Shown piece by piece: positions 7,271 through 15,253 of a stretch of 15,398 nt of DNA; the first letter of the stretch is position 1, and every line of letters starts with the position of its first letter. The notes beneath the pieces are model-generated. The model had not been told where the DNA came from. It saw only the letters and a program-made list of their open reading frames with translations, and ran no database searches. The DNA is from Gammaproteobacteria bacterium (lineage in GTDB: Bacteria; Pseudomonadota; Gammaproteobacteria; UWMA-0217), in the NCBI GenBank assembly GCA_011330835.1, contig DRPO01000578.1:1-15398 (forward strand), written 5' to 3'. Both the position numbers and the translations under genes were made by a program.

Positions 7271-7499
7271 CCGCGCCGCCCAGCAAACTGTTGTTGAACA
7301 GCCAGGAAAACGCCAGCGTCACGAATACCGCCAAAAAACGCGCTCGGGCCTTCTGCCCTTCCAGTTCCATCGGGTTGAGATCCCGGCCGATTCTCGCCTG
7401 CATTCGCCGCACGGCAAAAACCCAGATCAGCTTGCTGACGGGAAAGAAAAGCATCGCCGCCAATATCAGCACGGAGAGCGCAAAGTAGTAGTTCTGCAT
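7263..7499 (-). CDS. Small two-helix membrane protein, function unknown
   Basis: This 78-aa protein has two hydrophobic segments (about residues 6-29 and 55-74) joined by a basic and polar loop, RRMQARIGRDLNPMELEGQKARAR, lying between them. The charges suggest a hairpin with both ends outside and the loop in the cytoplasm. I do not recognise a named family. The gene overlaps the TPR gene downstream, which supports that it is real and that the products work together. The ATG at 7499 lacks a clear SD. Confidence 0.72.
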   Translation of the reverse strand: MQNYYFALSVLILAAMLFFPVSKLIWVFAVRRMQARIGRDLNPMELEGQKARARFLAVFVTLAFSWLFNNSLLGGAGG

Positions 7500-7554
7500 T
7501 TGGAAAAAGGAAATTTAGCCCATGATGATGTCGCTAGCGCCGAAAGCATCCGCA

Positions 7555-7594
7555 TCCCCCTCACCCTAACCCCCTCCCCCAGGGGGAGAGGGGA
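7555..7594. repeat. C-rich/G-rich hairpin repeat
   Basis: A C-rich stretch (CCCTCACCCTAACCCCCTCC and following) pairs with GGGGGAGAGGGG (7582-7593). This sequence type is a common dispersed intergenic hairpin in proteobacteria. It sits between two minus-strand units. Confidence 0.65.
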
Positions 7595-7603
7595 TAGTCG
7601 GGA

Positions 7604-7640
7604 CGCCCCGGTCTCTCCTGTTGACAGGAAAACCGGGGCG
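7604..7640 (-). terminator. Possible terminator hairpin of the symporter gene
   Basis: Outer arms CGCCCCGGT (7604-7612) and ACCGGGGCG (7632-7640) enclose an inner stem TCCTG/CAGGA (7616-7620, 7625-7629). It lies 18 nt past the symporter stop on the minus strand. There is no T-tract after it, so it may end transcription only with help or simply protect the message. Confidence 0.45.
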
Positions 7641-7657
7641 GCGGTTCCCGACCGGGT

Positions 7658-9640
7658 TCAGGATGGCCGGTCGATGTCGAGATGGATGTCGCCGATATCC
7701 TCGCGTAACGCGATGACTTCCTTCTCGGGCACCTTGGACAGTTCCATCTTGTACGCCAGGAACCACATCATGAAGACGCCGAGCGCCCACCACAACAACT
7801 GCCAGGCCCAGATGGACGGCATGCCGAAGATCCAGGTGGAAGCGTCATTGGGGTTGCCGAAGATGGTGTTGCCAATCACCGCGCCCGGTCCAATGCCGAA
7901 GAAGAACCACACCAGCGTAATGATCCATGCGATGGGAACCAGGCCGCGCTTGGCGGCGGGCAGGCTGGCGTGTTCGCGCAGGAAGTTGTGAAACGTCATG
8001 CGGTGTTCCCGCTCGGCTCGGTTCTGCGTGACCGCGGAAACCAGGATCGCGATGGTGAGGTTGAACAGCATGCCCCAGCCGGCGGAATGGATGGTCATCG
8101 GCCACCGTCCCCACGGCATGTAGGCGGCCCCGATCTTCTCGGTCAGGGTGACCGCGATCAGGCCGGCGATCAGGCCGAGCACGACGCCCTGACGGGTGAG
8201 AAACGGCCACCAGCAGACCGCGATCAGCGCCGGCCACATCTGGAAGCCATAGGCCACCGCCAGGCCGCCCAGCAACACCAGAGCGTCATGCGCGGTGGTC
8301 GCCACCACCAGCGCCGCCAGCACGATGACCAGTACGCCGACGCGTCCCCAAAACTTCTGAGTCGCGTGGGAAGCCCGAGGCATGATGAACCGTTTCAGAA
8401 CGTCGCGGGTGAGCATACCACCAGCGGTGGACATATACGCAGCGCCCGTGGATTGCATCGCCGCCAGCGCGCAGACGGACAACAAGCCGACCAGCCACGG
8501 CGCGGACTCGCCCATCAGGTGGATCAACTGCGGCACCAGCATGCCCTGCTTGCCCGCCGACTCCATGATGTCCTTGCCTTGCAAGCCAGCGCCCATGACA
8601 TTGTTCACCAGGTCGGGATTCGCGGCCATGAACTTGAGATCCGCGCCGAGGAAGTGGGAGCCGATCCCCTGCATGGCGGTAAAGACCATCAGGATAAAGC
8701 CGATGCCGAAACTGGAAGCCCAAACCTGCTGCGGCGCGAACGGCGCGGGGCTCTTGTTGCCGAACGCCCACATGGAAAACGCCGGCGCGGACTGGATGCC
8801 CATCAGCGCGAACATGTAGGTCAGCACCATGACGCCCGTCCAGGCCCCGCCAACCGGCGCGGAAGAAGTGCCCAGGCCAGCGCCGAACTGGATCACCCCG
8901 GGGATCGCGATATAGGAACTGTATCCATCCGGCGTCGTCTTGCCGAACAGCGCCTTGCCGTCCGGGCCGATCGCGGCCAGCGCGGCGATGCGCTCGTTCA
9001 GGGCGCCCCATCCGCCCACCGCGTTCACCGCGATCAGGCCGATAATGATGATGCCGGCGGCCAGCAGGACCGCCTGCACCGAATCGACGTAGGCCACCGC
9101 CCGCAGCCCGCCCGAGGCGACATAAATGAGCACCACGATCGACAGCAGCCACATGCCGACCTCGACGCTCAACATCCCATCGGTCAGCACATTGAACAGA
9201 AAACCGGAGGCCCGCAACTGCAAGCCGAGATAGGGAATCGAGAAAATCAGCGCCACCAGCACCACCAGAATCCGGATCGTATCGGAGCGAAAATAGTCCG
9301 ACAGCATCTCCCCCGGCGTGATAAAGCCAAAGCGCTTGCCCAGCATCCACTGGCGCTTGAGAAAGATCACCCCGGTGAACGGTATCGTGATCGCATAGAA
9401 CGAAGCATAGGCATACTGAAAACCATCCCGGTAAATCAGCCCCGGATGCCCCATGAACGTCCACCCCGAAAAAGATGTCGCCGTCGCCGCCAATATAAAA
9501 ACCCATAACGAAATCGATCGTCCGGCCACAAAATAGTCGCTGGCTGTCCTGGCGCTGAGGGCGCCCTTGACGCCCCAGAAAATACAGTAGCTCCAGTACA
9601 GTCCGACGAACACAAACAACCAAATGATTTTTGCATCCAC
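7658..9640 (-). CDS. Sodium:solute symporter (SSS family)
   Basis: This 660-aa inner-membrane protein has many hydrophobic helices. It fits the SSS family (TC 2.A.21), which uses the sodium gradient to import substrates such as organic acids, amino acids, sugars or pantothenate. Family marks are DYFVAGRS (35-42), the SFSGW region (56-60) near the first helices, and SGGLRAVAYVDSVQA (176-190). The protein is longer than the 500-550 aa usual for simple members; a C-terminal part with two or more extra helices (IAWIITLVWFFFGIG, WAWQLLWWALGVFMMW) ends in a charged tail KVPEKEVIALREDIGD. The substrate cannot be read from sequence. The GTG start at 9640 is set by a strong SD (CTGGAGG, 9 nt before). 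No co-transcribed partner is close; the next gene upstream on this strand is 700 bp away. Confidence 0.92.
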   Translation of the reverse strand: MDAKIIWLFVFVGLYWSYCIFWGVKGALSARTASDYFVAGRSISLWVFILAATATSFSGWTFMGHPGLIYRDGFQYAYASFYAITIPFTGVIFLKRQWMLGKRFGFITPGEMLSDYFRSDTIRILVVLVALIFSIPYLGLQLRASGFLFNVLTDGMLSVEVGMWLLSIVVLIYVASGGLRAVAYVDSVQAVLLAAGIIIIGLIAVNAVGGWGALNERIAALAAIGPDGKALFGKTTPDGYSSYIAIPGVIQFGAGLGTSSAPVGGAWTGVMVLTYMFALMGIQSAPAFSMWAFGNKSPAPFAPQQVWASSFGIGFILMVFTAMQGIGSHFLGADLKFMAANPDLVNNVMGAGLQGKDIMESAGKQGMLVPQLIHLMGESAPWLVGLLSVCALAAMQSTGAAYMSTAGGMLTRDVLKRFIMPRASHATQKFWGRVGVLVIVLAALVVATTAHDALVLLGGLAVAYGFQMWPALIAVCWWPFLTRQGVVLGLIAGLIAVTLTEKIGAAYMPWGRWPMTIHSAGWGMLFNLTIAILVSAVTQNRAEREHRMTFHNFLREHASLPAAKRGLVPIAWIITLVWFFFGIGPGAVIGNTIFGNPNDASTWIFGMPSIWAWQLLWWALGVFMMWFLAYKMELSKVPEKEVIALREDIGDIHLDIDRPS

Positions 9641-9743
9641 CGTTTAGTACCTCCAGATTGATATTGATGATTAGGATGACCCGACGCGGTGAAAGTACGA
9701 AGGAAACGAGCGAGCCGGCAAACCAGTGGAGCCCGAATAAAGC

Positions 9744-9816
9744 ATTGCCGCATGACCCGGTCGGTATTCCGTAACGCATGAAAATCTCGCGTTCATGCGT
9801 ATCGTCATGCGGCAAT
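9744..9816. repeat. Nested inverted repeat upstream of the symporter gene
   Basis: Outer arms ATTGCCGCATGAC (9744-9756) and GTCATGCGGCAAT (9804-9816) are a perfect 13-bp match. Inside, ACGCATGAA (9774-9782) and TTCATGCGT (9792-9800) form a perfect 9-bp stem with a 9-nt loop. The motif CGCATGA thus occurs four times, two in each direction. It lies 104-177 bases before the symporter start, so it may be a leader RNA structure, an operator cluster or a repeat. Confidence 0.75.
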
Positions 9817-10000
9817 ATTTTCCCGAAACAGCCAATGGCCACGCCCCCGGCGCGCCGCAACCCGTCCCCGTTGCGTTGAGTCCACGTCCGGATTGCCTTG
9901 CCTGATTCAGCAAGCGCTCGCTCCATGATCAACAACCCAGCTTGTCCGGATTTTTCACGGGATGCGCGGATTCCCGCGATCCAACGAACCCCCCGGACTC

Positions 10001-10018
10001 GGCGTGATTTTTCACGCC
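10001..10018. other. Short GGCGTGA hairpin
   Basis: GGCGTGA (10001-10007) and TCACGCC (10012-10018) form a 7-bp stem with a TTTT loop. No gene ends just before it, so its role is unclear. Confidence 0.4.
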
Positions 10019-10026
10019 GCCACTTT

Positions 10027-10065
10027 GGAATAGTTCAGGATGTGACGAAAGTCAAACTTTGACTT
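10027..10065 (-). promoter_or_regulatory. Possible promoter with 17-nt palindrome, symporter side
   Basis: A perfect palindrome AAGTCAAACTTTGACTT (10049-10065) holds the minus-strand hexamer TTGACT, a good -35. Seventeen bases further lies TATTCC, a weak -10. It could drive the symporter gene with a leader of about 380 nt, with the palindrome as operator. The weak -10 and the distance keep confidence low. Confidence 0.35.
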
Positions 10066-10151
10066 AAGGAAATGACAAAGATCGGAAGGATTTCGTATGC
10101 GGGGATTGCGGAGTGATCAGGGCCTTGATCCAGAGCAAGGAGGTTTCGTTT

Positions 10152-10178
10152 CTGGATCCCGGCGTTCGCCGGGATGAC
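10152..10178. repeat. CTGGATCCCGGCG-type REP, locus 1 left copy
   Basis: This 27-nt element is itself a near-palindrome (ATCCCGGCG-TT-CGCCGGGAT in the middle). Its inverted copy lies at 10292-10318, and two variant copies lie at 15124-15150 and 15194-15220. The sequence type is common in proteobacterial intergenic DNA. Confidence 0.85.
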
Positions 10179-10219
10179 GATATCAGTGACCGGTTAAAAG
10201 CCGCTCCCCCCGTTCAAAG

Positions 10220-10291
10220 CCGTCGTCCCGACAACTCTTGAACCGTCGTCCCGACAACTCTTGAACCGTCGTCCCGGCAACTTTTGGAACC
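10220..10291. repeat. Tandem 23-bp units next to a REP
   Basis: The units are 10220-10242, 10243-10265 and 10266-10289. The first two are identical (CCGTCGTCCCGACAACTC and TTGAA); the third has a few changes and one extra base. The run then passes directly into the REP copy at 10292, whose first bases (CCGTCATCCCGGCGAA) look like a fourth variant. The units may be decayed half-REPs. Confidence 0.8.
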
Positions 10292-10318
10292 GTCATCCCG
10301 GCGAACGCCGGGATCCAG
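10292..10318. repeat. REP, locus 1 right copy (inverted)
   Basis: This is the exact reverse complement of 10152-10178. The two copies flank a 113-nt core that contains the tandem units. Confidence 0.85.
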
Positions 10319-10339
10319 TTCAACAAAGCCCCGAGAACG

Positions 10340-10722
10340 CTACCCCCTCACGGCCCTGGGCCTACCCTTTTCATCGAGCGCCACATAAACGATCTCGGCT
10401 TCGGCGACTTTCAGAAACACGGGATCGCGGAGATTGCGCTCGACCCAGATTTCGATGGCGAAGGTCATGGAAGTGCGACCGACCACCGGAGCATCTGTAT
10501 AGACATTCACGATATCGCCAACCAGTACGGGCTTGAGAAAGACGAAACGATTGACCGCCACGGTGACTACACGCCCGCCCGCGCGTTTAACCGCTGGAAT
10601 GCTGCCGGCGATGTCGGCCTGCGCCATGAGCCAGCCGCCGAATATGTCGCCGCCAGGATTGCTGTGTTCGGGCGTCGCCGGCGTCCGGATTTCAAGATGC
10701 AGATGCTCGGGGGGGCGATGGG

Positions 10723-10726
<4 letters not shown>
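10340..10726 (-). CDS. yciA: YciA-like hotdog acyl-CoA thioesterase
   Basis: This 128-aa single-hotdog protein hydrolyses acyl-CoA to free acid and CoA in the cytoplasm. It aligns with E. coli YciA over its length. Landmarks are NPGGDIFGGWLMAQAD (23-38) with catalytic Asp27, the GGRVVTVAVNRFVFLKPVLVGD core strand and helix region (about 50-71), and the end VYVALDEKGRPRAV typical of YciA. The ATG start at 10726 overlaps the stop of the acyl-CoA synthetase as ATGA, so the two are translated together. An open frame continues upstream to 10987, but there it is the synthetase gene in another frame. Broad medium-to-long chain acyl-CoA activity is known for the family; the preferred substrate here is not readable. 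Confidence 0.92.
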
Positions 10727-12528
<1,802 letters not shown>

Positions 12529-12531
12529 ACC

Positions 12532-12544
12532 GGTATAGTATACC
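12532..12544. promoter_or_regulatory. GGTATA palindrome at the synthetase start
   Basis: GGTATAGTATACC is a perfect odd-centre palindrome. On the minus strand it gives TATACT, a good -10 hexamer, 7 nt before the ATG of the acyl-CoA synthetase. No matching -35 is evident. Its right half is the end of mobile-looking repeat copy A. Confidence 0.4.
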
Positions 12545-12612
12545 TTTTGCGATTGGGAAACTTCATTCGGAGTGGCGCCCTGAATGGGCTATTCTTGATC
12601 GCGAGAAGTATA
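12539..12612. repeat. MITE-like element, TATACC family, copy A (short form)
   Basis: The left end TATACCTTTTGCGATTGG and the right end TTGATCGCGAGAAGTATA are imperfect inverted copies. Inside them lie TTCATTCGGAG and CCTGAATGGGCTATTC. It is a 74-bp form made almost only of the two ends. It matches the ends of copies B (13182 side) and C (15254 side). Confidence 0.7.
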
Positions 12613-12625
12613 AAATCGACCGACT

Positions 12626-12649
12626 GGGAGCGCCGGCATCCCTGCCGGC
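12626..12649. repeat. Single arm of the 23-bp hairpin repeat
   Basis: GGGAGCGCCGGCATCCCTGC and the next four bases match the arm at 6400-6422 and the complement of 6369-6391, with one extra C. Only one arm is present, so it cannot form the full hairpin seen at the other locus. Confidence 0.75.
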
Positions 12650-12766
12650 AGAGGGCATTGGGTATTTCGTTGGGTGGTCTGTTGTTTCCCGGTAAGCCGG
12701 TTTTGTGGCGGGTTTCGCGCCCTGATACCTAATACTTCTTTTCTGATTTTGGGCGCAAGGGCGCGA

Positions 12767-12800
12767 GTGACTTTTCTTTGCTCGCCCAAAGAAAAGTCAC
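12767..12800. repeat. GTGACTTTTCTTT hairpin repeat
   Basis: GTGACTTTTCTTT (12767-12779) and AAAGAAAAGTCAC (12788-12800) form a perfect 13-bp stem with an 8-nt loop GCTCGCCC. I know this sequence as a widespread intergenic element in Pseudomonas and Xanthomonas relatives; open frames across it are not genes. Confidence 0.85.
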
Positions 12801-12834
12801 CAAAAGAAAGGGCGCCCCCGTCACCCGCCTTTTT

Positions 12835-12944
12835 CCGCCTCGCCAGCGCGCCTTGGTCGGTCGGCTTGTACGCGCATCCCTGCGCGGACAAGCCTCAATC
12901 GGACTTCCTGTCCGATTGCCCGAGTCGGCGCGCTGGCGAGGCGG
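12835..12944. repeat. Three-way-junction-forming element
   Basis: An outer perfect 18-bp stem (12835-12852 with 12927-12944) encloses two hairpins. The first is 12864-12876 with 12881-12893 (13 bp, one mismatch, loop TCCC). The second is 12896-12904 with 12910-12918 (9 bp, perfect, loop TTCCT). It follows the 12767-12800 hairpin by 34 nt and may be part of the same repeat. Confidence 0.8.
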
Positions 12945-12973
12945 GGCGGGCGAAGGGGGAGGAAGAGCCTGAC

Positions 12974-13001
12974 GGCTCGTCGGGCTGCGCCCAACATCGC
13001 C
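12974..13001. repeat. GTCGGGC-hairpin repeat, copy 2
   Basis: It matches the complement of 6428-6455 except for one base (CCCAAC against CCCGAC), which breaks one pair of the hairpin. Confidence 0.75.
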
Positions 13002-13045
13002 CCGGGGTTGGATTTTCAGGAGCCTGTGCTTGATTTGTGCGCTTG

Positions 13046-13182
13046 CCCTGAATACGCACCTTTTCGCCGATAGCCGCTTGTAAAAACGCGCCATAGCCCC
13101 ATTCTGCCTGCGTTTATTACGCTTTGCTCTCGACGAAAACCTTCGCACCGCGAATGAGGTACTCTTAATCGCGAGAAGTATA
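13046..13182 (-). repeat. MITE-like element, TATACC family, copy B
   Basis: Read on the minus strand it starts TATACTTCTCGCGATTAAG and then matches copy C through GGTTTTCGTCGAGAGCAA, the GCTATCGGCGAAAAG block and the following bases. Its far end (about 13046-13054) does not match the inverted end, so the left limit is approximate and this copy looks truncated or decayed. It ends 44 bp before the ATG of the 376-aa gene. Confidence 0.75.
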
Positions 13183-13226
13183 TTGACCCAAACCTCCCGC
13201 ACCGACGCGGTTACCCGGACACGACG

Positions 13227-14357
13227 ATGGATTCCGTATTTCTGCTGAGCATTCTGATCATCTTCTTCGGCGCCTTTGTCGCCAGCGGGTTCAAGCGCCG
13301 GCGACTGGACCGGGTGCTGAAGGATCTTCGCGGTTTCCAGACCACGATTCGCATGGAGAACAAGTCCGCCTGGGGCCGGCTGCAACTCTATCCCAACGCG
13401 GTGGAACTGGTCTTCAACCAGCCTTATGAGAATCGTCGCGGCAATATGCTGGCGAGCTATATTCTCTACGCGCCCGAACTGACCCGGGTCAATACCGTGC
13501 TGCGCTTCCACGATGACCTCACGCCCGAAAACCAGGCCCGGCGACTTCGGGAAATAGAGAAAACCGCTCACCCGGGCCCGTTACGGCGTTTCAACCGCTA
13601 CTTGCGTAACTTCCTCGCCTCGTTTCGCGACGCCATCGATGAATCTTTCGGCATGCTGCTGTCGCGCGCCCAAAGCCTGTCATCGACGCTGCTGACGCCG
13701 GACAACCAGAGCCGACTGAAAAAGATCGGCGCCACCACCCTGGGCGTCGTCAGCAACACCGCCTACGACCCGGTCATGGAACACTACCTGACGCGCAGGG
13801 TCGTCGCCGAACTCCGGCCCGCCGAAGACAGCGTCATCGAATACACCGGGATACTCAAGGAATATTCCTCACAATGGTTCGCCGTACTCGACTGCGAGAT
13901 CGAGGAACAGGTCGATCTTCCTCTCGATGACAGCGAGCGCCTGCGAATCCAGCGCAATCTCGATTTCGAGATCCGCCTGGAACGGCGGGGAGACGCTGTC
14001 GCCATGCAAATCGGCGTCAGCAACCACGGTCGTCACCCCGTCATGCTCGCCGCCATCGAAGACGGAGAAAACTTCTCGTTCGAGATCGACCGGCAATTGC
14101 CGCCTGGAGAGACCCGCACGGTCGAAATCGACCGCCTGCCCGAATCCGTGCTCGGCGGCATCGACCTGGACGCCTTGCCCATCGAGATCTCCCTGATCGC
14201 TCCCGAACGCGGCAATGGCGTCGAAACGCCTCCGACCGCGACATCCCTTCCTCCGCTGATCCTGAGTTACCAGTCGCTCAAAACCGCCGATGTCTACCTG
14301 CCTCGAAACAAGGCCACGCTGCGCCATGCGGGAGAGTTTGTGGATCAGGGCATTTGA
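13227..14357 (+). CDS. Membrane-anchored protein of unknown function
   Basis: I do not recognise this 376-aa protein. It has one N-terminal membrane helix (residues 4-20, VFLLSILIIFFGAFVAS) followed by basic FKRRRLDR, so the bulk should face the cytoplasm (positive-inside rule). Residues 35-95 look like a small beta-rich fold (TTIRMENKSAWGRLQLYP). Residues about 108-165 are helical and amphipathic (FNRYLRNFLASFRDAIDESFGMLLSRAQS). Residues about 190-350 are beta-rich and acidic, with a pattern like an immunoglobulin-type sandwich (MQIGVSNHGRHPVMLAAIED, LPPGETRTVEI). No catalytic motif is visible. The ATG at 13227 has only a weak SD. Codon use matches the neighbours. A structural role near the inner membrane is possible but is inference. 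Confidence 0.8.
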   Translation: MDSVFLLSILIIFFGAFVASGFKRRRLDRVLKDLRGFQTTIRMENKSAWGRLQLYPNAVELVFNQPYENRRGNMLASYILYAPELTRVNTVLRFHDDLTPENQARRLREIEKTAHPGPLRRFNRYLRNFLASFRDAIDESFGMLLSRAQSLSSTLLTPDNQSRLKKIGATTLGVVSNTAYDPVMEHYLTRRVVAELRPAEDSVIEYTGILKEYSSQWFAVLDCEIEEQVDLPLDDSERLRIQRNLDFEIRLERRGDAVAMQIGVSNHGRHPVMLAAIEDGENFSFEIDRQLPPGETRTVEIDRLPESVLGGIDLDALPIEISLIAPERGNGVETPPTATSLPPLILSYQSLKTADVYLPRNKATLRHAGEFVDQGI

Positions 14358-14400
14358 CGAAATAACGCCGCGACGACAAGTGCCCCCACTTCGGCGCCCA

Positions 14401-14429
14401 TTGGCAAATCCCGACGATTTTCTTATGCT
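14401..14429 (+). promoter_or_regulatory. Sigma-70-type promoter of the nitroreductase gene
   Basis: The -35 TTGGCA (14401-14406) and -10 TATGCT (14424-14429) are separated by 17 bp. This would start transcription near 14436, about 29 nt before the ATG at 14465. Confidence 0.65.
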
Positions 14430-14464
14430 TTTCCCCCTTCAAAACCACTTTAACGATTACGATC

Positions 14465-15088
14465 ATGAATCCGGTACTGGAAGCCCTGAATTTTCGCCAT
14501 GCCTGCAAGCAGTTCGAACCCGGTCGCGAGATTCCGGAAGAAACGCTGCGAGAGATCATGGCCTGCGCCCATCTGTCGCCTTCTTCCTTTGGCCTGGAGC
14601 CCTGGAAGTTCCTGGTGATTCGCGACGACGCGCTTCGCCAGCGTCTGCGCCCGGCCTGCTGGAACCAGGCGCAAATTACCGACAGCAGCGCGGTGGTCGT
14701 TATCCTGGCGCGTTCGGAAACGCTCAAGGCGGGACAGGAATACGTCCGGCAGGGCTTTGCCCGCAAGGGACTCGACGAATCGCAGATGGAAACCGCGCTG
14801 GCGCGTTTCCAGGGGCATCAGGAATCGGAAGTTCTGCCCCGCATGAGCCTTTACGCCTGGGCTTCCAAGCAATGCTACATCGCACTGGCCAATATCCTGT
14901 CCGCCGCCGCCAGCGTCGGCGTGGACTCCTGCCCCATCGAGGGCTTCGAAAAGCAGGCCGTGGACGAAGTGCTGGAACTGGAGAAAACGGATTTCGAGAC
15001 CGCCGTGGTGGTTGCCCTCGGCTACCGGGCCGGCGAACAGACGCCGCGCTATCGCTATGATTTCGACAGCATTGTCGAGTTTCGGTGA
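14465..15088 (+). CDS. NfsB-like NAD(P)H-dependent nitroreductase
   Basis: This 207-aa cytoplasmic flavoprotein belongs to the nitroreductase family, which uses FMN and NAD(P)H to reduce nitro compounds, quinones or flavins. Visible marks are the N-terminal FMN-phosphate site RHACKQF (11-17), HLSPSSFGLEPWKFLVI (36-52), and the C-terminal block ANILSAAASVGVDSCPIEGFE that matches the NfsB-type region (GVAALGLDAVPIEGFD in E. coli NfsB). The end VVVALGYRAGEQ is also typical. Length is near the usual 217. The natural substrate is unknown. The ATG at 14465 lacks a strong SD; a good promoter lies 36 bp upstream, so the gene is probably transcribed alone although it follows the 376-aa gene on the same strand. 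Confidence 0.9.
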   Translation: MNPVLEALNFRHACKQFEPGREIPEETLREIMACAHLSPSSFGLEPWKFLVIRDDALRQRLRPACWNQAQITDSSAVVVILARSETLKAGQEYVRQGFARKGLDESQMETALARFQGHQESEVLPRMSLYAWASKQCYIALANILSAAASVGVDSCPIEGFEKQAVDEVLELEKTDFETAVVVALGYRAGEQTPRYRYDFDSIVEFR

Positions 15089-15123
15089 AGAAGCGATCTT
15101 GGGCATAGCCTCTCCCCCCTGGG

Positions 15124-15150
15124 CTGGATCCCGGCTTTCGCCGGGATGAC
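15124..15150. repeat. REP, locus 2 left copy
   Basis: The 27-nt element CTGGATCCCGGCTTTCGCC and onward is a variant of the REP at 10152-10178 (CTTTCG in place of CGTTCG). Confidence 0.85.
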
Positions 15151-15193
15151 AGCGGCAACAATGACGGTCTCAATGACGACCTCGAAGAAAGTA

Positions 15194-15220
15194 GTCATCC
15201 CGGCGAAAGCCGGGATCCAG
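15194..15220. repeat. REP, locus 2 right copy (inverted)
   Basis: It is the exact reverse complement of 15124-15150. The core between the two is 43 nt and holds three ATGACG/ATGACA-like words (CAATGACGG, CAATGACGA, GATGACA at its edge). Confidence 0.85.
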
Positions 15221-15253
15221 AAACCACCCGTCTCCGGTTCACACGATCCGGAA

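Noticed and set aside
7970..9508. 512-codon plus-strand open frame
   Set aside because: Antisense to the symporter, composition rich in H, Q and R, no known motif.
9641..9743. Close-in promoter for the symporter (TTGCCG with GTACTT)
   Set aside because: The -10 match is poor and no sigma-54 pattern is present; not strong enough to list.
8286..9935. 549-codon minus-strand open frame
   Set aside because: Same strand as the symporter but shifted; glycine/arginine-rich shadow without helices or motifs.
10220..10318. CRISPR array
   Set aside because: Units are adjacent 23-24 bp copies with no spacers between them and no cas genes are near.
12674..13571. Open frames on both strands across the repeat island (plus 12674-13033, minus 12729-13571)
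   Set aside because: They translate the hairpin repeats and, on the minus strand, run antisense into the 376-aa gene. Such frames are known false calls over this repeat type.
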